Positions 36,001 to 48,000 of a DNA stretch of 64,000 nucleotides are shown here, piece after piece (position 1 is the first letter of the stretch; the number at the start of each line of letters is the position of its first letter). The notes beneath the pieces are model-generated. The model saw nothing but the letters and a program-made list of their open reading frames with translations, was not told where the DNA came from and searched no databases. Location of the stretch: contig CM035809.1 of assembly GCA_020466095.1 (NCBI GenBank), positions 3,144,439 to 3,208,438 of the forward strand, in the 5' to 3' direction. Source of the DNA: Chlorops oryzae (lineage: Eukaryota > Arthropoda > Insecta > Diptera > Chloropidae). A program made the translations under genes and the position numbers.

Positions 36001-39000
36001 CCGAAAGTATAGAAAACATTCCGAGAGCATGTCAATGATCTCGAGCATATTTTCAGAATAGACAATTTCTTTTTTTTATTAAAAACGATTTTTCCAGAGA
36101 GTAGTGTTTCTGTGACCTACAATTTCTCGCTTGAAACGCAAAATTTGATTGAGTGTAAAAATATTATATACAAACATACAAACATACATACAACAATACT
36201 GTCTCGAAGACAGCCTGAAAATTGAATTATATTATTTTTGAAAACTGATGTCTGGGAACTTCTTTTTTTTGGATTTTTGGATTTTTTTGGATGGAGAGCA
36301 AGCCCCAAATATTGATCTTAAAATGAAGTGAATTTTTGAATGGCTCAAAGGGGCTTCGAAAGGTATTTTCCCATATCTCACATCAATTGTAAATGTAAAG
36401 AAATCTTGTTCTCCTTCTCTCTCAAGAATATAAGAATGAAAATCGGTGGAGAGATATGTGCCTCAAGCAGAATGAATGCCCCATCGGCGTTCGGCTAATT
36501 TAAGTTAATGGATATCGTATCTACTAAAATATTCAAAAGCATGTCTTTGTCTCAAGGAACGTTGAAAATGTTGAGAATGTTTCACGATGGCTTAAAAAGA
36601 ATTTTCTATAGAATTAGTTTTTTTTTTTTTGAATTATTTCTGCTCTGGAAAACCATTTTTTTGATATTTTTCATCATGATATAAGGAATCAAGATAACGC
36701 CACTTCAGAGCTGTGACGTTTAACCCTCTAAAGGGAGAATCGTTATTCTTGTTGTGCATGCTAAACAAACTTTTCATCTCTTGATGCGAATTTTTCTTTT
36801 ATTTGCAAATCTAGATAACGGAATTTTACACTCATGTATAAGGAAATGTTTGAAGTTAAGTAGAAATTTGATTAACAGTTTCGCACTCAATTTTTCGCGT
36901 GCTGGATGCGGTCAAATCGTAGACAGATCATCGCATTTGTATCAAACTAGATTTTTTCACCTCCATATATTTTCTGCGAAATATTTATTCAATTATTTTT
37001 ATGTATTTTTAAATGTCCATTTACAATACGTATAGTATTTTTCTGAATTATTCAACTTATACGGTTTGTTAAACTCTTAGGAGACCCAATCGGGCACACC
37101 CCAAACGTTGAAACTTTAAAAAAGGATATGGCCCCGTTGTGATACCAAGACAAATGAGAAAAAAAGATTCGAACAGAAACAGAAAAAATACATATCTAAC
37201 ATCCACGCGAGGGCTGGGAATTAAACCTAGACTCTCTCGCATTTTAAGTTGACATCTCAACCAACTACGCCACGGGAGCCGATTTTATTTTTGGGACAGT
37301 CACTGAAAAAAAAGCAAATCAATTTTTCGAAACATTTTTCTAGAAAACAGTCCTGGTGTCTTTTTTTTTATACAGGTAACCCTCGTACAACGCGGTTTCA
37401 TGCAACGCAATTTCACTCTAATACGTTTTCAAAAATGCGGAAACCCTCGTCCAACACGGTTCCTTACAACACGGTTTCATTCTAACACGTTGACGAAAAA
37501 TTAAGTTTCTCTGCCAAATTGTGTTATGAGCTAAGCACACGTACATCGAACACGCGTATTTTCAGAACTTTGAAATCGATTTAATTTAATTTTTAAGATG
37601 TCTTTTAAAAAATATGTCTTTTTTGTATATGAATTTCGGTTTTTTTTGTTTTGTACATAAAGTTTCGGTTTTATTTAATAAAAAATAAGGAAACTGGTAA
37701 GAAAAGTTGAATTTTCAAATAGTTTTGGAACGCAACCCCCCATTTCGTATTGGCTGTAAATATCATACAACGCGGTTTCACACAACACGGCGTTTTCAAG
37801 GAACGTATCTACCGCGTTGCACGAGGGATACCTGTACTATACCTTAAGAAGTGGCTCTGTGATAGCGTAGGGGATGCGTACTATGCTCTTGGTCCCAGAG
37901 TGCGAGGTTCGATTCCCGGCACAGGAAAAGCTGAGTGTAATGTTCCACACAAACACAAGAAAACTTCCTTGGTATCACAATGGGCCGATTAATGGCCTAA
38001 GTGACAGCCACTTCAACCTACCTACCTACCATGCCTTAAGAAGGAATTCATAAAAAGCCAGTCATCGAAATGGACGGAAAACAGAATTTATTATTAAAAA
38101 CGATTCCTATTCATATAATGAATTCAAAAAAGCTTTATTTACAATTGCGTGAAGTGGTTGCCATAGTGCTTTAAGGCTATTAGAATAATTGTCACCCAGA
38201 AAAAATAATAAATAATTACTACATAAGTCCTTGACAGTGCAAATACGTACTTGAAGAAGGACGGACTTGCTTTTATTGTTGGCAAGTTGTTAGGGAATTA
38301 AAACCATGGAAACCTGTGATATTGAAAAATGCCACTCCATTGACAAACACCTGCTAAGTGGAGATTGAACGACATTTTAAACGTTAAAAGCATTTGAAAA
38401 CTTACGCTTGAATATTTCCAATCTATTTCCATTGAATCAAAACAACAAATTAACATTTACTGAATGAAAAAATTGAAGTCCTTTTTCTCGTTGTGTGTGG
38501 ACTTTTGTCACACAAATCTCAGTTCCTTTACCAGATCGCAATATGTTTGTATTGAAATATTTTGGAAGAAATGATTCATTTCACCATATGGTTTTTTCAA
38601 ACAGTTTTCTTAAACGGTATGATATGAAATCCGTTGTTTTTGTGTATAGAATAAGCAATTATTAACAGATTACCTTTCAATGAAATGGTGCAACATTTCC
38701 CAAGCGACACAGATATCAAATTTGGAGAGTATTCTTAAACATAAAACTCCTTGACTGCTCTTTAGAAGGTCTTTGAAAAACTTAATGTCTTTGAAAACTC
38801 TCTGAAAAGTATAAATATAATAAAAACTTTTAAAAAAATCTTGTCTCAAAAAACTCTTTCAAACGTTTTTAGAATACTTCAAAAATCGAATGTCTTAGAA
38901 AGCTCTCAATAAACTCTTTGAACAGCGTCCGAAGACCGATTTCCGATAGTGTTTTTTAACTCTTCGGAAACTCTCAGATTGGAATTTCAAAGAGGTAACA

Positions 39001-42000
39001 CATTCATATTAGAAAAACTCTTCAAAATACATTTTAATGAGCTCTGTGAGAGTAGACCTGTTTATGAAGACCTTTCAAAGATTTTCAGTGACGTCACGTC
39101 TTTGGAAACTCTTAAAAAGAACTTATTGAGAGGGAATAGTGAGTCATTACAATTTATTGCTTGTTTTTGCAATTTTTCTCATTTACGCTGGGTTGACATT
39201 AACAAGTGAGAACAGAAATAACAAAAGCAAAATAAAAATGCAACTCTTACCAGGGGTGTTATTTAGATTGAAACAAAAAAATCCTGATGCAACTCTAAGT
39301 TTGTCTGCTCACTATTGAGACGTTTAACTTTTCAGAAGGTCTTCAAAAGACATTTGGAAATCCGCCATCTTTTTGGAACGAAGTTGCATGATTTTATTTC
39401 TAAACAATCAACTCAAACTTTTTTATGCTTTATGAAAGTGTTCATTTCATATTAAGAAGGAAAAATGCCTGAAATAAGTTTTCTATTATTACAGAATAAA
39501 ATTGTGGGGCAGAATATATCACATTGCCGATGAACTGATCTCCGTTTTCATTTTTATGTTCAAATAATCGAGATATTTCATAAAAATTTTTCATATTTTT
39601 TTATTACATTATAATCTTCACACGTGTCCTTTTGTGTTCAAAATATTTCCAACATTGAATATATGGGACGTCTTTTGTGTTTCTTCTTAAAGAAAAAGAA
39701 ATAGGATATAATTTATAAAACGTATGAGCATATTTGCGTCCCTATCACTCACACTGACTAATGATGACATCATAATTCAGTCTTTCACAGAACTCTTAAA
39801 TATGTTTTAAAGATCTTTCAAAGAGTTCTCAAGGATTTTTTTGATATTTGATTTTTTGTCAAGTCTCTAAAATCTCTCATAAGGCCCCTAAGCCCCGCCT
39901 TTTGCGTGCTTTTAGTCTTTAGAAGGTCTTCAAGAGCGCTCAAAGAGCTTATCTGAGAGCATTAACTCTAATCAATTTGTCTCTGAGTGCTCTTGAAGAC
40001 CGTTTAAAGACAAGTTGTGTCGCTTGGGTTTCGAGAATCCGCACAATGTCAGGCCAAGGTGCCTTAAGTTTGAGTACAGCGATTTATCTGGGATAATTAA
40101 CAGATGGAAAAGTTACCCAAAAAGAGAAGATTTGGAAATTAATTCAAAAACTTCCCAACTGAATATTTTTATTCCTCTTGATGGAAATATTGAGATTTTG
40201 TGTTGCAGCATTGCAACGGAAGGATTAATGGAAGGACTCTAAGGGTTGTTAATACACCAACATATTTTATAATTTTCTTCCCAATTCAAATGTAGGTCTT
40301 GCATATTCGATTCGTGCCTGGTTTTCAATAGCACAGGAATTCATGCGCGACAACCCATGAAAATATATGGAAGCAGTAACAATCAAAAGCGCAATTGATT
40401 GAAACTGTTGCCATTCGTGCGGGTGTGTTGAATATTATTGCACTATTGGGAGTCCGAAATCATGCAATAAAAATTCCTTTTGAGTTTTATTTTTAGCTCA
40501 GGAACGATAAATTTGTATGGAATTTCTAATTTATAGTAATTGAGCCACACGATGGCTTCGGCATTTGAACTCGTGCATGTTTGTTTCAGTTTGCAATTCA
40601 AAAAGTGAGAATGTCGGGGATTTAAAGGAATGTCTATCATGTGCGCATAATTGAATTCCATGAAATTGGAAAAAGAAGCCTTTATTCTGTTTGCATATTT
40701 TGTTCACATATTAATTTCGATCTTGCGTCTGACATCTACCGCATTTTTATTCCCAGGGTTTTATGGTTTAGTGCGGATCTTGTAACTGCTGGAGCTAAAC
40801 TGTGTAGATAAAGACAAATATATGAATATGTCCTTGATCTGTCTGTTGGCATGTCTGTCGGTTTGTCTGTCGGTAATTTCAAGTATTGAAAAGTGTCACT
40901 TAAAAAAAAAAAAAAACTTAAAATAGGAATTATTTTCTACACTGAAATGATTGATTCAAAAAGTAGGTAAAACTTATTCTCTAACCAAGTCATAGAAATT
41001 TATAACTATCTTATTTGAGGTTTTAAAACTGTTTTAAAATTTAAGAAATAATCTTTTCTATGAAAGTTAAACAAGCAAACAAGCTAACAAGTAATTTTTT
41101 TGGATATTGTTTTGTACTGATTTTTTGGGTAAAAACTTGAAAAGCAATTATTATTTGCTGTCAATAAGTTAATGTTCAGTAGCTGTAAATATTATATTTG
41201 GGAATCAATTACCGAAGGTCTGACATGTTCGACAAGGTAATAAGCACTTATTAATTCGTCCATATTGTAACATATGTCATATTGAAAGGAACACGCTGAA
41301 AATGGTGGCACATCGAAAGGAAACGAGCAAATAGTCTGAATAATGTAACGGGCATGTATCGAGGTGGAAGCGCAGTCTTTATGAACTCATTATACCCAGC
41401 GTAAGCGGGGTATATTAGTTTTGTGCGAATCTTGTAACAGGGAGAACTAAGCTCCGGAGATATAGACATATATATATAGAAATGATCAGGATCAAAAACT
41501 GAATCGATTTAGACATGTCCGTCTGTCCGTCCGTCCGTCTGTCCGTCTGTCCGTCTGTCCGTCCGTCCGTCTGTCCGTCCGTCCGTGGTCGGATCTCCTC
41601 CGAAACGGCTGGACCAATCAAGTCTAAATTTGGCACACAGGTATATCGGGATCCAAGTATGATCCTAAGTAAAAACGGGAGACATCCGCCCACTGCCACG
41701 CCCACAAATGAATATAATGTGTTTTCAGTAAAATGCTTGTAACTTGCGAACCACTCAACACATTCTATTGATATTTGGTGTACTCGTAAACTACAAAAAG
41801 GGAAATATCCTGGAAAAAAATGGACGCCGCCCTCCGTGAGCCACGCCCACAAATAAGCCCACAAATAAGGGCTTATCGTAACTTGTGAAGTAAAAGGCGT
41901 AGAAGCTTCAAATTCGCAACATAGGTTCACCAAGGCGAATGAAAGGTGTAGGAAAAAAATTAATATGGCCCGCCCACTGCCACGCCCACAAATAGAGAAT

Positions 42001-45000
42001 TTTTGTAACTTTTGAAGTAAAAGGCGTAGAAGCTTCAAATTCGAAACATAGGTTCACCAAGGCGAATGAAAGGTGTAGGAAAAAATTGTATGTGGCCCGC
42101 CCACTGCCACGCCTACAAATGAAGATTTTTCGTAACTTCCGAAGTAAAAGGCGTAGAAGCTTCAAATTCGCAACATAGGTTCACCAAGGCGAATGAAAGG
42201 TGTAGGGAAAAATTTTATGTGGCCCGCCCACTGCCACGCCCACAAATGAAGATTTTTCGTAACTTCCGAAGTAAAAGGCGTAGAAGCTTCAAATTCGTAA
42301 CACGGATTCACCAAGCCGAATGAAAGGTGTAGGGAAATAATATATGTTGCCCTCCCACTGCCACGCCCACAAATAGAGAAGCAAATCATAGTGCGCTCAT
42401 AATGTCGGGACGCTGGGTATTTCAAAGTCGGGCTTGACCGACTTTAGCTTTCTTACTTGTTTTCTTCTATAGACAATCAATAAATTAAATTGCAATTGAG
42501 TTTTAACAAGCTTCATTAAGTCAAATGTTCTAATGACTCATTTTATGTTTATTCATTCAACGATTTACACAATTCATTATAATAAATATAACGTTGTTAT
42601 CTAATTAAAATTATTTATAGTGATTTATTTATGAACTACCTACATTACGCGTTTTTTTCAATAGTTAGAATTTTAATGTGAAAAAGCAACAACAATTAAA
42701 CTCAATAAGCTCACGTAGGTTTTGCAAAGCACACTTTTTTGTATTGTCCTTGCTGAAGTGCTGTGTAAATGAAGCAATAAAAAAAATTAAAATAAAAAGG
42801 TTAATGTATGAATAACACAATGTTACATCGTTTCGACCATTTTTTTCTGTTGGTTATTTTTTGTTACTATAGGGACCCCTCATTCCAAAAAGGTCAATGG
42901 TTTGATGGATTTAAGTAGCCTTTTTTGAGATATGACAAAAATTTGAAAAAAGTCCATTTTCTCTACATTTCCCCATATTTTGGGCCATTGCATTGTATTA
43001 AGTAGAGCTTAGTATAAAAGTCAATCTCTTTTGCTCTATGATTGTTATTGAATATAAATATAAATATATATAAATAACTCAATTACCGTATAGAATAGCC
43101 AAGTATACCTAATTCGGATTGGTGAAGACCGTAAGTTTTAAGTGCCTAAACGCCGGCCTGCGACTATAATTGTGGCTCCTATGAGGTCAGAAGGGCCATT
43201 TTTCGCTACGTCCACTGACTTATCGAGCCATATCTTAGCAACCAGTGCAAATTTAGGCATATCCACAATTTTAGGCATATACAGTATTGCTAGCATCGTA
43301 GTGAACATTCAAAGCCACAGAGCTCAATGATCGGATGACAAATGTGAAAGTTATAAGCGAAAAACTGCATTTTTATTTTGTTAAAAGAGTGGGGTATTTG
43401 TACGTTACGTATACGCACGGAGGACCTACTTTGTATGAATTCAATTGCATTCAATCAGACTTTGTCTAAGTAAAATAGCCATATCTAAGGAAATATTAGA
43501 GAATTCATAAAACGCAGACCGGCTATTGAAAGGCGAAGATTTTGCGCACATTTATTATTACGGGTATCTCCAGTACTAGGGTCTTACGAAAGTCACAAAA
43601 ACTGCTCTAAAACCGAAGGCTTTCACGATATTTTAATAGAATTTTTTACTTTAATTTAAATGGGACTTAAACGAAAGTTGGCACTTATGCTTCCTTTGTA
43701 GCCATAAACATCCTTCCAAAAACTTTCCCTGGTCGGTCCATTATTAAGGGGACCTCCAGTGCTTGGGTCTGTCAACAACCTCCCAAAACTGCCTCAAAAT
43801 CTGACTTTTTCGAAATATTTCAATGAAACTTAGAATTTGAGCGTAGGTATATTTACGTATCCGAATAGAAGTCCAAAATTTTGGAAAAGTGGGCGTGGCA
43901 AAGGCGTGGTTTTCATAAAGACATTTAACAAAAGTCGGTATATGGGGCCCCTAATGGCCTGTTTTTTGGGCGTGTTTTAAAAATTATTTAAACATCTGTG
44001 TCGGGTATTTGATTATTTTATTATCGGGTATTTTATTATCGCGTATTGACTATAACACCCTTACTTGTATTATATATGCTCTTAAAGCAAAAACTTTTCA
44101 ATCAGTCAGACAAAGCAATTTCAAGCGAAAATAAACCTCTCCAAGAAACGCACAGAAAAAAGTTTGAAGTTTTGAAACCATCTGGAAAATAGTTGTCTAA
44201 GGGCAAAGCACACAAAAATTCAGACGAAAAATACCCATCAGAGAATATTCTGTTTCAAGTGATAAATGCCATCTAAGGTGCCGTGCAATAAAGCCTTAGT
44301 CATTTGGCCTTTTTTCCTGCGACTGAGTGCAATAAAGCCATAGTTGAGTGGAAAATTAACTGCAAGTGCAACAATGTTCCAATCCGAACACTGGGAAGGT
44401 CAAAAATTCCACACAAACCGCTCAAGCCGATATTTAAATAAATATTTTCTTTGAAATGGTCAGACCCATTACTTTTTACTATCATATGTTACTCACATAG
44501 GTACTCATTTTGTTTATCAAAGAGTCCGTTGGCTTAGAATTATTTCCGCATAACTTAACTTACACTTAAATAGTTGAATGTAATTAATCGAATTTAGTAG
44601 ACATGTGAGGTCGAGAGAAATAGGTGAAATAGGTGTGTGGGTGTCAGGCGCGTACGCAGGGGGGGGTTAGGGGTTTCAACCCCCCCCGAAATGTCGGATA
44701 TGAAGACTTTTGTTATATAACTCTTTACAAATCTCTTTCAAACATCACATTTACTTTTTAATGAAAAAAGCAAGTGTATTTTTCAGTTTAAACTTGTTTC
44801 ATATAAAAATTTCCGAATTAAGTTGTTGTAGAAAAACCTTTATATCTTTGTTACGTTTGAGTTGCAAACGGACATAATTGAATTTTGTTAACAAAATATA
44901 TAATAACAGAAGATATGTTCGTTTAAAGTTAAAAAAAGGTGAAATTTTTAAAATTTGCACAGTTTATTTTTGGTACAATTTGTTCTTTTTAGAATTGAAA

Positions 45001-48000
45001 ACTGTTGAACATTTTAATATATTATTGTCGAATTTAAGAAAAACGTGTTACAACAAGTTGTCGGAAGACAAAATTTAATTCTCAATTTTCTTGCAATTCT
45101 GATGTGGTGGAATTTTTTTTGCTAATTTCGCATTTTTCAGCAGACCAAAATCTCATGAAAACAAATATTGAAAAAAACATGAGGTTTTTGATGCAGGCCT
45201 GTGTTATTCAGGAATAACAAAAATGATTAAGATTTCTTTTTTGCAGTCTTATTGTTGACTAAAGAAAAAATGACTACAATCATTTTTCGGGCAATTAAAT
45301 GAATAGATATTCATAAATGAATAAACACCTCAGATGCTTTCTTAATTCGAAAATATCTTTACAGTTAAAGGATCATTATTTTAGCAAGGACCTTCGAGGT
45401 CCTGTTAAGCCTGAAAAATATAAGTGCTTTAAACAGGAAATTGTTATATGAGTTAACTATACTTTCCTCATCTAGGCATTACGCTTCGTATTAGAAATAA
45501 ACATTGCTCATACGTGCACATGTATGTTCCTTCTTTGAAAATCAAAACCCCCCCCGAAATTTTTTTCTGCGTACGCGCCTGGTGGGTGTGGTGCACCGAC
45601 GAAAAGTTTGAGAGTAGCTTTATTCAAAAAGTAATTGAGTGAGCAGTAGAAACGTAAGAGTTCAGTTGAACATCACATTCAAAACTCAAAAACGAATATG
45701 GAAATCCTACTGCACTTAGAACAAACTCTTAATATAAAGTACTAGTTATGAATCAAATAACGAAAGAATTCAGCAAAATGATAGACTGAAGCCATATCAA
45801 AGAGATTCTCATTATCGTATTTTGAATTCAGGAAATTTAATTAAAATAATTTAAAACGAAAGGCGACTATTTTTGCTGAAATCTTTTTCATGCTTAATTA
45901 TCAGAGTATTAAACAATCATCTCATCTCATTTTCTCTTTTGCACTCTTCAATTGCAGAGATTTTCTGACTGAATGCCTTTTTCCATCGCCAACGCGCCCG
46001 TATGAGTTGCCATGGGAGCAGAAGACCATTTGGGCCATTATCTTCGGACTGATGCTGTTCGTAGCAATTGCTGGAAATGGTATTGTTTTGTGGATCGTTA
46101 CGGGTAAGTACAGACATAACTTTCAATGTAAATTGAAAAAAGTTTTTCAGCAACGAAATCTAATTTCCGAGAATTATCTTTGCCTCAATGGCGTAAAATC
46201 TTTTAAGCTCTTTGAACGAATATTCTCCATTCAGAAAAAAACGTGTTGAGCAATAGGCTTAAAGTTGCCTTAAAAAATGCCTTATAATTCACATAAACCG
46301 TAAACGAGTAGGCTGAAAGGCTTTTTGCACAATCTGGTGGCTTCACTCAACGAAACATGTTTATTTAATGTAAGGCACAGAATTTCCTCAACAGCATTTT
46401 AAATGCGATTTGACTTTTACATAATTGTAAGGACCTCTAGCTTTTGACCTTAACAAAGTGTTCAACAAGTTTTGGTTTTGGAGTTTTCAAGAAAAGGGCT
46501 GCATTGGGGATTTAACGTTCAAGTTAAACCAGTTCATAGGAAATTCAAGCGTGTTTAAAAAACAAAAAGCAACATGAAAAGTCCGTCCTTTTTTCTTTAA
46601 GTAGAATAAAAGTTGTTTTGCATTGTTTTGTCTTCCATTTTTCGTTCAAAATGAGATTGCTTGTGAGCTAAGAAGATTATAGAAGTCAGAAATGGAGTAA
46701 TCACTTCTTAAAGTATTTGTTTTGCTCGAGTTGCACCAAACGTCTTCTTTCGTATTTTCTTCGCCTCTGTGTTTTTTTTTTTCACCCATTTTGCCTTACA
46801 CTGAGCGAAATTAAACATGATTTTTTTAAAAGGGCGCATTGTTATTCACAGTCCTTTTGACTTTTGAGCAGAACAAAAATTTCAAAAGGAAAAATAGTTG
46901 AGTCAACAACATTTTTAGTTGATTTGAAAGGAACTACGTTTAATTACATTTCTTTACGTTCGGTATAATTCTCAATTGCTTTATTGAATAGGACATATAA
47001 TATATTTGTTCATCTAAGAACTTTTTAAGCATTGCGAAAGCAGTCACGACAACGGAGTGACAAAATCGGATGAAGTCCATCCAGAAAAATTTCTCATTTT
47101 GTTTCGATGTCATACCATCAAGATTAAAAGACGGCGAGACATGAACTAAATATGTATGTCTAAGTGAGATGCCGTGTTGAAAAGGCAGGGATATTATTGT
47201 GTTTCTTTAATACAAAGAGTCGTACGACTCCCGCCCATATAACCAATGCAATTTTTTGAATTAAACATCGAAATCCAGTCTGGAAAAATGCATGTTGATT
47301 ATGTCCACAATTTCTACTTGAAGTCAACCAATCGAATATAATGAATTGTGACGTTGCATCATGACAACATTTTTCTCATTTCTTTTTTCTTCCTTTATCA
47401 AAAATCATTTCATTGGATTGGAAACTTTGATGGAATATTCTTCTGTTGCAACACTTTGAACGCGCTATCAAGGCCACCGGAGTATGCGGACTGTCACGAA
47501 CTACTTCCTGCTGAACCTTAGCATCGCTGACTTGCTCATGTCCTCGCTCAATTGCGTTTTCAATTTCATTTTCATGCTCAATTCGGACTGGCCCTTCGGA
47601 TCGATTTATTGCACAATTAATAATTTCATGGCGAATGTGACAGTGTCCACGTCGGTATTTACATTGGTGGCAATATCCTTCGATCGGTAAGTACAAAGAC
47701 ATAAAAATTATAATGAAAAATTTCGTCGAAATGGAAGTGCAGTGAAACGCTGCAGAGTACAGTAAACCAGTTTAATTCAATCCAATCTGACACTTTATTT
47801 CAATGCTTGTGATCACGCTCAGCTTTGGCTTATTAATTTAAACAGTAAGCAACTTCATAGACGGAGATTCAATGTCCTCATTAGAGGAAAAAATAAAACA
47901 AGAAATTTAAGGAAACATATTTTAAGAACAACCGCAAAGTGGAGTTCCCACTGTGCACATTTTGGGACTTTTCTACAGTTCACGAAAATTGTGGCATACG

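Noticed and set aside
38949..39209. 86-residue plus open frame (MFFNSSETLRLEF...)
   Set aside because: Made of CTTTGAAA-motif array sequence inside an inverted-end element.
41517..42400. CRISPR-like regular repeats
   Set aside because: Eukaryotic tandem satellite without spacers of uniform length; not CRISPR.
41415..42425. Long minus-strand open frames (up to 207 residues) with repeated GRGSGRA and FEASTPFTS wording
   Set aside because: They are translations of the four ~120-base tandem units and the TCTG microsatellite; no start context or domain.
47376..47702. 108-residue minus open frame
   Set aside because: It is the antisense shadow of receptor exon 3.
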